From: a virus
DNA: 64,000 nt
Strand: one strand, 5' to 3'
Virus record (IMG/VR): IMGVR_UViG_3300035698_023018
Span: 1-64,000 of that record
Shown: in pieces, positions 56,197 to 64,000 of the stretch
How positions within the stretch are numbered: the stretch's first letter is position 1
How the letters are laid out: every line of letters starts with the position of its first letter
The notes under the pieces: generated by a model
Told to the model about the DNA's origin: nothing
The model's input: only the letters and a program-made list of their open reading frames with translations
Database searches by the model: none
Program-made: the position numbers and the translations under genes

Positions 56197-57320
56197 TAAT
56201 CTTGCTCCCTCACTGCTTGGCACAGCGCATCAAACATATAATCGATATCTTCGGTGGTTAAACCTTGATGACATCCTACAATAAACCCCTGCGAATTAAT
56301 AAACTTCGACGCAGGATACTTATGCTCAATATTTCCATACATTTGACGGAAAATGGGTTGATTAGTTAAAGGAAGCAATACTCTACTATCAATGCCTTTT
56401 GCAAATAATGACTTCAATACCTTTTCACGAGTCAATTCAGCGTCCAATATTATTGGGAAGAACTGGAAGATACATTTAGAGACATAATCCATATCAGGAA
56501 AACGTACTCTATGGCAAAAGTCACTATCTTGCCACAGCTTATACAGATACCTAGCATTTTCCTTACGTTTTTGAATAATACCATCAAGTTTATCTACTTG
56601 TGCAAGACCAAATGCAGCTTCTAATGCATTGCCCCTAAAAGATGTGCCTACTTTATCAAAACAAAAGCGGTCTACCCACATATCGTTGTACTTCGTAAAA
56701 TCACCACCAAATTTCCGGCCATGGGTAATATAACTTCTTGCGTAGTCCGCTAAATGTCTATCATTCAGACACAACATCCCGCCACTACCAGTAGTGATAA
56801 TATGTGCAACATAGAAACTGAGACACACAATATCGCCATAGGTACATTCCAGATTACCCGCGGCTTCACACGCATCTTCGACAGTAAATTTAGTAGCATC
56901 AGGTGGATGTCCAGCAGAGTGCCCACACAAATCCACAGGGAGAGCAATGTCATATTCTTCACCGGACACTTTGGTATAATCGATACAAAAGGTCCTAGGA
57001 TCGATATCACAGAATATGGGAATGTTACCTGTATTTAGAACTGCCCATAAAGTAGCTGCGTATGTTGTTGTAGGTACCAAAACAGTTAGAGGGCGATTGT
57101 GGATACCTAAATATTCTTGAGCTAACACTAACGAAACTTCTAAAGCACTTTGACCCGAATTTACAAATATGCCATACTTCTTCCCATGTCTATCTGCAAT
57201 GCGCTCTTCGAACTCATCAATCGCAGGACCTGCTGACAAGAAACCTGAATCAATCGTCTCAATAACTTTAGCTTTTTCAGACCCATCAATATCTAATGTG
57301 CCTATAGTAATTCGTTTCAC
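56196..57320 (-). CDS. DegT-family 3-dehydratase-like enzyme (His in place of PLP Lys)
   Basis: A 374-residue PLP-type enzyme. A GTG at 57320 overlaps the upstream stop by 4 bases (GTGA) and has AGGGGA about 9 bases before it. The fold is clearly DegT/DnrJ (N-S-G-Q-S-A-L, V-E-D-A-C-E-A-A-G). At the position of the catalytic Lys the sequence is S-F-Y-V-A-H-I-I-T-T-G-S-G-G (His173, codon 56802-56804). This is how ColD and CDP-sugar E1 3-dehydratases differ from aminotransferases. It may therefore remove the 3-OH of a 4-keto-6-deoxy sugar rather than aminate it. Confidence 0.8.
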   Translation of the reverse strand: MKRITIGTLDIDGSEKAKVIETIDSGFLSAGPAIDEFEERIADRHGKKYGIFVNSGQSALEVSLVLAQEYLGIHNRPLTVLVPTTTYAATLWAVLNTGNIPIFCDIDPRTFCIDYTKVSGEEYDIALPVDLCGHSAGHPPDATKFTVEDACEAAGNLECTYGDIVCLSFYVAHIITTGSGGMLCLNDRHLADYARSYITHGRKFGGDFTKYNDMWVDRFCFDKVGTSFRGNALEAAFGLAQVDKLDGIIQKRKENARYLYKLWQDSDFCHRVRFPDMDYVSKCIFQFFPIILDAELTREKVLKSLFAKGIDSRVLLPLTNQPIFRQMYGNIEHKYPASKFINSQGFIVGCHQGLTTEDIDYMFDALCQAVREQD

Positions 57321-58060
57321 GATAATCTGTCCCCTACGTGAAGTATGCCATTGTACAATGCTCCCCAAGGCATCTTCCACTTACGCATAAACGTTTCTTT
57401 TGCCTTTTCCCTATGATGTGCATTATCAGGAATCTTATCAGTAGTAATACATTGAAAATGATATACACAGCAATCGGCTACTGCACGAAACTCATAAGGT
57501 GCAGGTGAGAAAGAATCGGTAGCTGCTGCAAAATAAATCTTCGCGGCAAAATCAGGATCAGTACCAAAGCATGGAAAATACGACTCATCATAGCCACCTA
57601 CGTGATCCCATAGCGCTTTAGTCACAAAAATGGGACAATAAGGCGATACCACATCGTGCATCTTTCGATCTACTTTCCATTTTTGGAGTAATCCTGCCGC
57701 ATCGAAATCTTTAGGAGTTCTACCAAAGTCCCAAGGCGAATTCATACAAGCATTTTCATACTGCGGTTCAATCATTAATGCAGTTAAATATTGATAATAG
57801 ATATCTGGATTGACTGCAGCAAGAAGTGCTTCATCCCAACCGGGGCCTACCCACATATCATCATTCAGGTAGCAAATATAATCACCCGTTGCCTGTCTGC
57901 CTAACATATTAAGAGCTTTAGGCAGGCCAAGATTATTATCTACAGTATTCTGATGAATGAGTACTTCATGGTCAACGACAGTATTTTTCTCGATAGAATC
58001 TACAAGAAACTTTGTATACTCTAAGTTATCTAATGTAGGAATCAGGATCGATATTTTCAT
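57317..58060 (-). CDS. Family 2 glycosyltransferase
   Basis: A 247-residue GT2-type enzyme. It begins I-S-I-L-I-P-T-L-D-N-L-E-Y-T, a typical start of the nucleotide-binding half, and has Y-L-N-D-D-M as the metal-binding site near residue 87. C-F-G-T-D-P-D-F lies in the second half. It overlaps the RmlD-like gene by 4 bases. The sugar and the acceptor are unknown. Confidence 0.85.
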   Translation of the reverse strand: MKISILIPTLDNLEYTKFLVDSIEKNTVVDHEVLIHQNTVDNNLGLPKALNMLGRQATGDYICYLNDDMWVGPGWDEALLAAVNPDIYYQYLTALMIEPQYENACMNSPWDFGRTPKDFDAAGLLQKWKVDRKMHDVVSPYCPIFVTKALWDHVGGYDESYFPCFGTDPDFAAKIYFAAATDSFSPAPYEFRAVADCCVYHFQCITTDKIPDNAHHREKAKETFMRKWKMPWGALYNGILHVGDRLS

Positions 58061-58932
58061 AGTTCATCCAATTGTGTACCAAAATCGGCAATTCGTAACT
58101 TCGCCAATTCTTCAGGATATTCAGTAACCAAAACCTTATTTGCCGTCACGTTATCATCTTGACGTACTTCAACCTCAAGACCATTTTGCACACGATACAT
58201 CTGCAATATACGGTACTTACTTAACGGAGGCGTGGCAATGTGTAAAAGATTTGGACCAATTTCAATACCTTCATCTAAAATACGCCAACACACCTTGCCA
58301 AACTCTACGCCAGTTATTGGGGATATAACCCACTTATTATAACCCTCGACTCTTTCTTGCCGCTTAAACCAAGTGAACATTTGAAACGCATCAGGATCAA
58401 GTTCCTCCCCCAATAAACAACATCTAAATACCTGTGAACGTAATTGTACTACTACATCTGCGAATATCTTCGTATACCCATATAATCCGTAAGAAGGTGC
58501 TGGAGGAGAATTCTCAGTATACGGCCCATTCTTCCCATCAAATACACAATCGGTACTAGGATGTATCAGTTTAGACCCATATGTCATCGATAATGCAATC
58601 GGTAATTCCGTATTAATCATATAGTATTCGTGCGGAGTAGGTATTTGGCCACCACGAAACTTATTCAACACCCCAATACAATTAATGACCATATCGACAT
58701 CGCCAATCTGTTCAGCCAAGTCTTGTACGCGGTGAATAGTGGGAGTCATAGGATGCACTGCATTAAATAACATTCGAGTGTGATCTAAAACTCCACCATA
58801 TACTTTATCAAGCTGATCAAATTTATCCGCAGACCGAGCAGTCAATACTAAATCACATTTATCTTTCAGGGCCCCATAAACTGAACTGCCTAACATACCA
58901 GTGGCGCCGATAATTGCAATACGTTTTCTCAT
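58057..58932 (-). CDS. RmlD-like dTDP-sugar reductase
   Basis: A 291-residue extended SDR protein. A-I-I-G-A-T-G-M-L-G at the N-terminus binds NAD(P)H. C-I-G-V-L, H-P-S-T-D-C-V-F-D-G and Y-G-L-Y-G-Y-T-K are the catalytic region of dTDP-4-dehydrorhamnose reductases. It would reduce a 4-keto sugar. With the RmlC-like cupin at 49469 it forms part of a deoxysugar pathway, although RmlA and RmlB were not seen here. Confidence 0.82.
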   Translation of the reverse strand: MRKRIAIIGATGMLGSSVYGALKDKCDLVLTARSADKFDQLDKVYGGVLDHTRMLFNAVHPMTPTIHRVQDLAEQIGDVDMVINCIGVLNKFRGGQIPTPHEYYMINTELPIALSMTYGSKLIHPSTDCVFDGKNGPYTENSPPAPSYGLYGYTKIFADVVVQLRSQVFRCCLLGEELDPDAFQMFTWFKRQERVEGYNKWVISPITGVEFGKVCWRILDEGIEIGPNLLHIATPPLSKYRILQMYRVQNGLEVEVRQDDNVTANKVLVTEYPEELAKLRIADFGTQLDEL

Positions 58933-58961
58933 CAGTTATCCCTATTTATTAGATTTGACAA

Positions 58962-59867
58962 TTAAAGTCCCTCCACCCTTAAAACGATTTCGCGTAATCT
59001 ATCAGAAAATTTATGATTCGCGTGAACAATCTTCTGGCCATATTCCGCCATACTTTTCCGGCGCTCTTTATTCTTTACGTAATATTTAACCTTCGCGACA
59101 CATTCCTCAGGTGAACTATACGTATCACACATCCTGCCTATTTCAAACCAATCTTCAATTCCTTCAACATGATTAGTTAAAAGAAAACCTCCCGCCCCCA
59201 TAATCCTATAGTCACGAGCGCTCATAGATAAAACTACTTTAGGCCATCCAGAATGGCCGATATTCACTTTAGTGCACTGACACATCTTATTATGATCTCG
59301 ATTGAATACATTCGTCCAATGTTCAAATTCAACCGCAGTTTGCGTCTTAAGCGCAGTAAGAACGGCATTTCGCCCGTCATGTGCACTGAGATCCGACCCT
59401 GCGAACGCGGCATCAGCATCATACATGAAATGATCTTTATGTTCTAACTGTTCTGTACGATGCCAAATAGGAGAAATACCTTCAGATAACCAATGAATAT
59501 TGTCGATTCCCGCTGCGCGATATTTTTCAACATTACTCTTACCTATTGTGAACTTCAAATGGCAGTGTTGAAACATTGGACCATTGGCATTCAGGAAAGT
59601 ATTGATATCATATCGAACATCAAAATTCCACATTACTGTCACCACTTTCTTCGAAAGCTTTTCAATAATGTCATTATATCTAATATCCTTAGCCAACAGC
59701 ACGAAATCGGGTTTGTGCTGTTCCACCATTTCAAAAATACCAACAGCACCGGGAGCTACTCTAGGATCATTCACAGCAACTACTGTGTGACCAAGTTCTT
59801 CCAACCCTTCTTTTACATAATGTCCCGATTGTAAATCTAACATCGGAAAACCAATCACGATATTCAT
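58962..59867 (-). CDS. Glycosyltransferase, GT-B type (CgeB-like)
   Basis: A 301-residue protein resembling CgeB/GT1-like enzymes. It lacks a GT-A D-x-D. The C-terminal half has M-G-A-G-G-F-L-L-T-N-H-V-E-G-I-E-D-W-F, a common GT-B donor-site segment, then C-D-T-Y-S-S-P-E-E. The protein resembles the one at 61270. It overlaps the small membrane protein gene by 4 bases. Function is inferred from the family. Confidence 0.75.
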   Translation of the reverse strand: MNIVIGFPMLDLQSGHYVKEGLEELGHTVVAVNDPRVAPGAVGIFEMVEQHKPDFVLLAKDIRYNDIIEKLSKKVVTVMWNFDVRYDINTFLNANGPMFQHCHLKFTIGKSNVEKYRAAGIDNIHWLSEGISPIWHRTEQLEHKDHFMYDADAAFAGSDLSAHDGRNAVLTALKTQTAVEFEHWTNVFNRDHNKMCQCTKVNIGHSGWPKVVLSMSARDYRIMGAGGFLLTNHVEGIEDWFEIGRMCDTYSSPEECVAKVKYYVKNKERRKSMAEYGQKIVHANHKFSDRLREIVLRVEGL

Positions 59868-60106
59868 TGAGGATTATTTCTCCATTTACAAAAACCATTG
59901 ATAGATAATATTACAAAGAACATATTACTGGCAGCTAACCCCACCGCAGATATAATCCATATACCAAAAAATACGTAGATTGAACTCCCGAGACCGGTAT
60001 ATATCCAACTATCAATTTCTTTAGATCTCATGCGAAAATACCCCACCAAAAGAAACATTGCTGCGAGATAATCTAAATGCTTTAGTATAAAATCAAAATC
60101 GATCAT
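59864..60106 (-). CDS. Small integral membrane protein
   Basis: An 80-residue hydrophobic protein with about three membrane segments (about residues 11-24, 36-52 and 55-70), separated by short charged turns. The size and ending (I-N-G-F-C-K-W-R) recall half-transporters of the PnuC or SemiSWEET type, but the resemblance is weak. It overlaps its neighbours by 4 bases on each side in the glycosyltransferase run, so a role in handling glycans or in the host membrane is possible. Confidence 0.6.
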   Translation of the reverse strand: MIDFDFILKHLDYLAAMFLLVGYFRMRSKEIDSWIYTGLGSSIYVFFGIWIISAVGLAASNMFFVILSINGFCKWRNNPQ

Positions 60107-61269
60107 GTATTCAAAACCTTAAGATACGTATCTTTCAAAACATCCCAAGAAAACTTCTCTTGTATAATAATACGATTAGCTTTGCCAAGTTGATCCATCA
60201 ATGTAGGATTATCATACGCAAATTTCATTTTTTGCATTAAATCATATGCCATAGGTGTATACATTGGAATATCCCCATAAGGTAATTCCGTTTGACTTTG
60301 TACTTGAATTAACAAAGGATAATCATCGGGGAACCAACTATTCATTGGAGGTGCATTAGTAGTAATTACGGGTAAGCCGCACGACATTGCTTCCAATATT
60401 GGTAAGCCTAAACCTTCTCTCCTACTAGGAGCCAAATAAATTCGACCATTACGGTAAAGGTTAATTGCCTCAGGAACATCAACCAATTGAATATATTCTT
60501 CACCTTGAGGAAACCGTAATGGATTATGTTCTAATTCCCCCTTTTGACTATGAATACGAATACTAACTTTACCCTTACACTCAGGGAGAAATTCTAGCTG
60601 CCTAAATGCATTCTGTACAAGATCAGATCCTTTACGTACGCCGGCACCTCCAAATCCTGCACTATGTAAAAAAGTATCTTGTTTATGACGGATTGCTTCG
60701 GCTACATCCTCATCTAACATAGTTTTTGAAGTACTTATAACCCCATCTACAAGAGGCGCTGTAGGCCGATTATCCCGCGACTTTACAGCCTCGAAAGGAT
60801 TAAAATAATTAGTATCAACCGGATAAGGTATATGTACACAATTAACATTTTTACCTGCCCACTTCTCTACGTAGATTGTATGACCGATCTTAGTAACATT
60901 AATAATAAGATCGATATATTCCTCATATAGATAAAATTTTTCTGCCGCAATACTATCGATCATAGGAATTAAAACAACCTTAATCCCTCGATCATATAAA
61001 ATTTTGAAAAATTCAAAATTAAATGGAGTCTCCACGATAATCACGACTTCAGGAATACACTTATCTAAATACGCTATAAATTGGTTCACCGTAGGTTCGA
61101 GATCGCCATATTCGTGAGATATACCAATATTGTACTCCTCACCCGGAGCATCTTTAACGGGGTGCCTTATTATAAATTGACTATCTAATGGAAGGTGTTT
61201 ACGAAAATTCGCCGCCGCCGTACCTAAACCACTATGATTTTTATACCCAATAAAACCTATTCGTGACAT
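60103..61269 (-). CDS. Family 4 glycosyltransferase
   Basis: A 388-residue GT-B enzyme. The N-terminus G-F-I-G-Y-K-N-H-S-G-L-G and the C-terminal donor motif S-R-R-E-G-L-G-L-P-I-L-E-A-M-S-C-G-L-P-V-I identify the GT4 family with the E-x7-E pattern. AAAAGGA precedes the ATG. It is one of several GT-B enzymes encoded in a row. Specificity is unknown. Confidence 0.88.
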   Translation of the reverse strand: MSRIGFIGYKNHSGLGTAAANFRKHLPLDSQFIIRHPVKDAPGEEYNIGISHEYGDLEPTVNQFIAYLDKCIPEVVIIVETPFNFEFFKILYDRGIKVVLIPMIDSIAAEKFYLYEEYIDLIINVTKIGHTIYVEKWAGKNVNCVHIPYPVDTNYFNPFEAVKSRDNRPTAPLVDGVISTSKTMLDEDVAEAIRHKQDTFLHSAGFGGAGVRKGSDLVQNAFRQLEFLPECKGKVSIRIHSQKGELEHNPLRFPQGEEYIQLVDVPEAINLYRNGRIYLAPSRREGLGLPILEAMSCGLPVITTNAPPMNSWFPDDYPLLIQVQSQTELPYGDIPMYTPMAYDLMQKMKFAYDNPTLMDQLGKANRIIIQEKFSWDVLKDTYLKVLNT

Positions 61270-62250
61270 TTACATCCTTTTCTGGATTTCGTCAATAAAT
61301 CCGGCTGTAATCTTATCTATGTTGAAATTCTCAAGTACATGTTGTTGTCCCCGGGTCGCAATTTCCTCTCTTTCACGAGGGTTAAAGAGGAAGAACGAGA
61401 TTTTATCTACCAAGTCGTGATAATCTACAGGGGAATAAGTAACGCAGTGTTTCCCTGAGATTAAGAACTCGTCAAAACAGGGAATTTCCGGTGTAATTAA
61501 GCAACAACCTGATCCGACCGTTTTAAGTACTCTGTTTGAAAAGCCTAACTCATATTGAGGTAATAAATCATTGATAAAATTCAGGCCGATTCGAGCACGA
61601 GAATAAAATTTTGCCATTTCGCCCCCAATCAAGATTCCATTGCTAAAAAAATGAGTATTTGGAATCTGCGCTTGATACTTACCCCAGTGAAAGGACCCCC
61701 CACCTACTTGAATATCATACCCATCGGCGATCAACTGAGATAAATACTTTAACCTAACTGTTGATTGCGTTGGATTAGGTCCGCCAAGAAAACCAACATC
61801 AAAGGCATATTGCCCACGATATTCTATACACTTATGGTAACGGTGATCAAAGAATTGAGAAATCCAGATAACATCTGTAGCGTACCCCTTAAGTAAGGGT
61901 ACAAGGCCACGAGTCTCCAACATCAATAGATCATAAATACCCTTAATCCCCTCAAACCACGCGCCCGGTGGGCCATCGTCGGGCCCGTACTCATCTGGAA
62001 TCCACTGTACTAGGAATATTCCAGCGTCCTTCAACGGCTGTAGGAGAGTATGATCAAAATCTCTGCCCATAGTAACGAGACAGAACTTAGAACGGTGCTT
62101 TAGGATCTTTTCAATGGTCTTTTCGGGTTTTCTAAAGTCCTTAAAGTCCACTGTCTGCACATTATGGCGTTGAATGGTCCACGATTGTGCAATCCGTATA
62201 CCATTTTGAGATGAATCTTCGCCACAGTAACCTATAATAGTTATTCGCAT
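61270..62250 (-). CDS. Glycosyltransferase, GT-B type (CgeB-like)
   Basis: A 326-residue GT-B type protein. V-G-F-L-G-G-P-N-P begins the second Rossmann half, and the donor region has [25 protein letters not shown] lies just before it. It resembles the protein at 58962. It overlaps the glycosyltransferase at 62241 by 10 bases. Confidence 0.75.
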   Translation of the reverse strand: MRITIIGYCGEDSSQNGIRIAQSWTIQRHNVQTVDFKDFRKPEKTIEKILKHRSKFCLVTMGRDFDHTLLQPLKDAGIFLVQWIPDEYGPDDGPPGAWFEGIKGIYDLLMLETRGLVPLLKGYATDVIWISQFFDHRYHKCIEYRGQYAFDVGFLGGPNPTQSTVRLKYLSQLIADGYDIQVGGGSFHWGKYQAQIPNTHFFSNGILIGGEMAKFYSRARIGLNFINDLLPQYELGFSNRVLKTVGSGCCLITPEIPCFDEFLISGKHCVTYSPVDYHDLVDKISFFLFNPREREEIATRGQQHVLENFNIDKITAGFIDEIQKRM

Positions 62251-63224
62251 ACTTTCTTAAATACCTTACTCCATTCAGCTACGAACCGTGGGGGCGCAAA
62301 TAATTCCCTAACGACTTCTCGCGCACTGTCGGCCATTATCTTTGCAGTTTTAGGCAAACAGAGGGTAGCATAAATACCGCTACGCAATTCTCCTACATCA
62401 TTGCTGAATATACCATGTACACCACTCTCAAAAATATTTCCAGGCTCACAATATTTAGTAGATACAATTGGGGTACCTACCGCTGCGGCCTCTAACAGCG
62501 ACATTGGAATGGGCGACATTATTGAAGGATTAAAATATACTCCAGCATTTACCAATAAGTTCAGGATCTCTTCTCGAGTACGTACACCCTTTGAAGTCTT
62601 CCCAATATTATCGTTACCATAACCATACAGTGAAATATTATCAAAATGTGCTTTATTAGAAACGCCTAATACATTCGCCCAAAGAGTAAAACCGCACGCC
62701 CAGTCTCTAGTAATCATCTCATTCGTAGTGGTCATAATTTCTGTACCACTATAATCAGTCTTCTGTGGAAAATTATCCACATCGAATGAGTGATAAATAT
62801 ATGAAGCATGTTCATCTCTTTCAGCATCCCAAGCTTTCATAGACGTCGGAGTAATGAACACAGTGTGTTTTATATATTGATGGCGTACATTCTTCCACTT
62901 ATTGACTTCACCGAGATAATTATGAAATGGCCAGGTATGCTCGGTAAAGACAGTTGGAAGCGTAGGCCATTTATTACAGAAGGGTTCAATAAGAGGATGC
63001 CAGTGAAGTAACATTAAATCATAGTCATCGGGGTTCACTTCATTGGCGAACACCCCAAAGATATTTGGAGGTTGTTCTTCGCCCATGCCCCAAATGGTCT
63101 TGGGTTTCTCATTTTCTGTAAATACCCTACCATGCGGATCTACCACATGATAGAATTCACAGTCAGGTACCTGGGCTAGAGAGGTTTGATATGAACTATG
63201 AGCAAAATGTGTTAGAATTTTCAT
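62241..63224 (-). CDS. Family 4-like glycosyltransferase
   Basis: A 327-residue GT-B enzyme. [16 protein letters not shown] near residue 240 is the donor-binding E-A-x-x-x-G-x-P motif. The N-terminal half contains H-W-H-P-L-I and T-E-H-T-W-P-F. It is followed by the next glycosyltransferase without a gap. No donor or acceptor can be assigned. Confidence 0.82.
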   Translation of the reverse strand: MKILTHFAHSSYQTSLAQVPDCEFYHVVDPHGRVFTENEKPKTIWGMGEEQPPNIFGVFANEVNPDDYDLMLLHWHPLIEPFCNKWPTLPTVFTEHTWPFHNYLGEVNKWKNVRHQYIKHTVFITPTSMKAWDAERDEHASYIYHSFDVDNFPQKTDYSGTEIMTTTNEMITRDWACGFTLWANVLGVSNKAHFDNISLYGYGNDNIGKTSKGVRTREEILNLLVNAGVYFNPSIMSPIPMSLLEAAAVGTPIVSTKYCEPGNIFESGVHGIFSNDVGELRSGIYATLCLPKTAKIMADSAREVVRELFAPPRFVAEWSKVFKKVCE

Positions 63225-63230
63225 ATGACT

Positions 63231-63443
63231 TTATTCTTCTTTCGGTATTCGCCATGCATAAACTTCAATATACGCAGGATTGGAAATACCACATTCTCCA
63301 CAAATCGTATTATAATGTCCAGAACAATCCGGACATGGACAATCCTGAAAATCTTCTATTTGCTTATCTAACGATGCGCCGCACTTTTCACAGTAAAAAT
63401 AAACCTCTTGTATGATCTCGCCAACAGATCTACGTTTTGCCAC
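63231..63443 (-). CDS. Small zinc-ribbon protein
   Basis: A 70-residue protein with three Cys pairs, C-E-K-C, C-P-C-P-D-C and C-G-E-C, suggesting two zinc sites. GTG at 63443 has GAGG five bases upstream. The short remainder is beta-like (A-Y-I-E-V-Y-A-W-R-I). It lies between two glycosyltransferase genes. No specific family was recognised. Confidence 0.65.
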   Translation of the reverse strand: MAKRRSVGEIIQEVYFYCEKCGASLDKQIEDFQDCPCPDCSGHYNTICGECGISNPAYIEVYAWRIPKEE

Positions 63444-63450
63444 CTTAGCC

Positions 63451-64000
63451 TCATTCAGTAAGATCTATGATAGTATCCGCTAACTGTTTCGCAGCTTTCT
63501 TCCAAGAGAAATCACGTTCAATCAATTCAGCCCGTTGTTTCTCCGCATTTTCCTTTGCAATCTCCGGATGCTTATACAATCTGTGTACCATTCGGGCGAA
63601 CTCTTCCATATTAGGAATAGTAAGCTGTTGATGTGGTTCATATACTCCGGGCCAGTGAATGGCGTGCCCTAAAGGTTTCCATTCATGTTCCAGTAAAATT
63701 GCATAATCTGGATTCAAGAACGCTTCAGCACCAGTACCACCAGTCGTAACAATAGGAAGGCCCATAGCGGCAGCTTCCAACAACGGCATACCCCATGCTT
63801 CACCCGTAGTAGGTAACAAGAATGCATCAGCATTCCTATAAAGCTGGATCATGTGCTCTTCAGACATTGCACCGTGAACCAGATAAATCTTTGGTCCTTG
63901 ATCAGGAGCAAAACCTAACTGATGTCTCAAACCTTGAATCTGAGAATTAATAGTCATCTTATCGATAGTACCTGCACCAACGAGATATGTCTTTAGAATA
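63451..64000 (-). CDS. Family 4 glycosyltransferase, 5' end beyond window
   Basis: The C-terminal 182 residues of a GT-B enzyme whose frame stays open to the right edge. T-G-E-A-W-G-M-P-L-L-E-A-A-A-M-G-L-P-I-V is the GT4 donor site, preceded by A-D-A-F-L-L-P-T. Upstream residues Y-L-V-G-A-G-T-I-D-K are in frame and begin the second domain, so the ATG at 63957 is internal. The N-terminal domain lies outside. Confidence 0.88.
   Translation of the reverse strand, partial: ILKTYLVGAGTIDKMTINSQIQGLRHQLGFAPDQGPKIYLVHGAMSEEHMIQLYRNADAFLLPTTGEAWGMPLLEAAAMGLPIVTTGGTGAEAFLNPDYAILLEHEWKPLGHAIHWPGVYEPHQQLTIPNMEEFARMVHRLYKHPEIAKENAEKQRAELIERDFSWKKAAKQLADTIIDLTE

Noticed and set aside
1-64000. CRISPR arrays, tRNA genes, integrase or transposase
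   Set aside because: No regularly spaced repeats, no tRNA-like sequences noticed by eye and no recombinase motifs; tRNAs in particular should be confirmed with a dedicated search.

Overview
The window is 64 kb of a large tailed double-stranded DNA bacteriophage (Caudoviricetes). It holds a large terminase, a phage-type replisome, recombination genes, dense packing with 1-14 base overlaps, and free-standing homing endonucleases and inteins. Every convincing gene lies on the minus strand, so transcription runs from right to left. No integrase, rRNA, tRNA or CRISPR array was seen. Both ends cut through genes, so the genome is larger than the window. The host cannot be named from the sequence. 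No gap between genes exceeds about 100 bases.

Region 1, about 1-16.9 kb, is the packaging and virion-type module. In transcription order it holds a zinc-ribbon protein, a 781-residue protein with KOW/SH3-like segments, a GIY-YIG endonuclease, a 1058-residue zinc-finger protein, a possible small terminase subunit, a 699-residue modular protein, the large terminase TerL (split by an intein), a HExxH metalloprotease, a second GIY-YIG endonuclease, a WYL-like protein, and a large protein that runs off the left edge. Several of the big proteins share a dispersed motif of the form K-L-N-M-[RK]-K. A terminator followed at once by a promoter candidate at about 16.92-16.96 kb separates this module from the next.

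Region 2, about 17-46 kb, is DNA metabolism. It holds a HTH regulator, a PD-(D/E)XK nuclease with a homing endonuclease inserted in its 3' end, a deoxyribosyltransferase-like protein, a dNMP kinase, and a Rad50/Mre11 system whose ATPase is encoded as two halves. It continues with a TOPRIM primase half, SSB, RecA, a UDG-exonuclease-DNA polymerase I fusion, dUTPase and GroEL. Next come 7-deazaguanine genes (queC, folE2, queD), a sigma-like factor with an inserted zinc ribbon, the CHC2 half of the primase, DnaB (intein in the P-loop), a DnaC-like loader and a UvsW-like helicase. Small proteins sharing an N-terminal motif like E-x-x-I-Q-[RK]-A-L-G occur from 42 to 49.5 kb.

Region 3, about 45.9-64 kb, is a glycan factory. 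It has nucleotide-sugar enzymes (a CapD/PseB-like dehydratase, epimerases, two DegT-family enzymes of which one has His in place of the PLP Lys, RmlC- and RmlD-like proteins, and acetyltransferases) plus about ten glycosyltransferases and a glycosyltransferase-methyltransferase fusion. Together they could make and transfer unusual amino- or deoxy-sugars onto virion proteins, DNA or host surface glycans; the target cannot be decided from the sequence.
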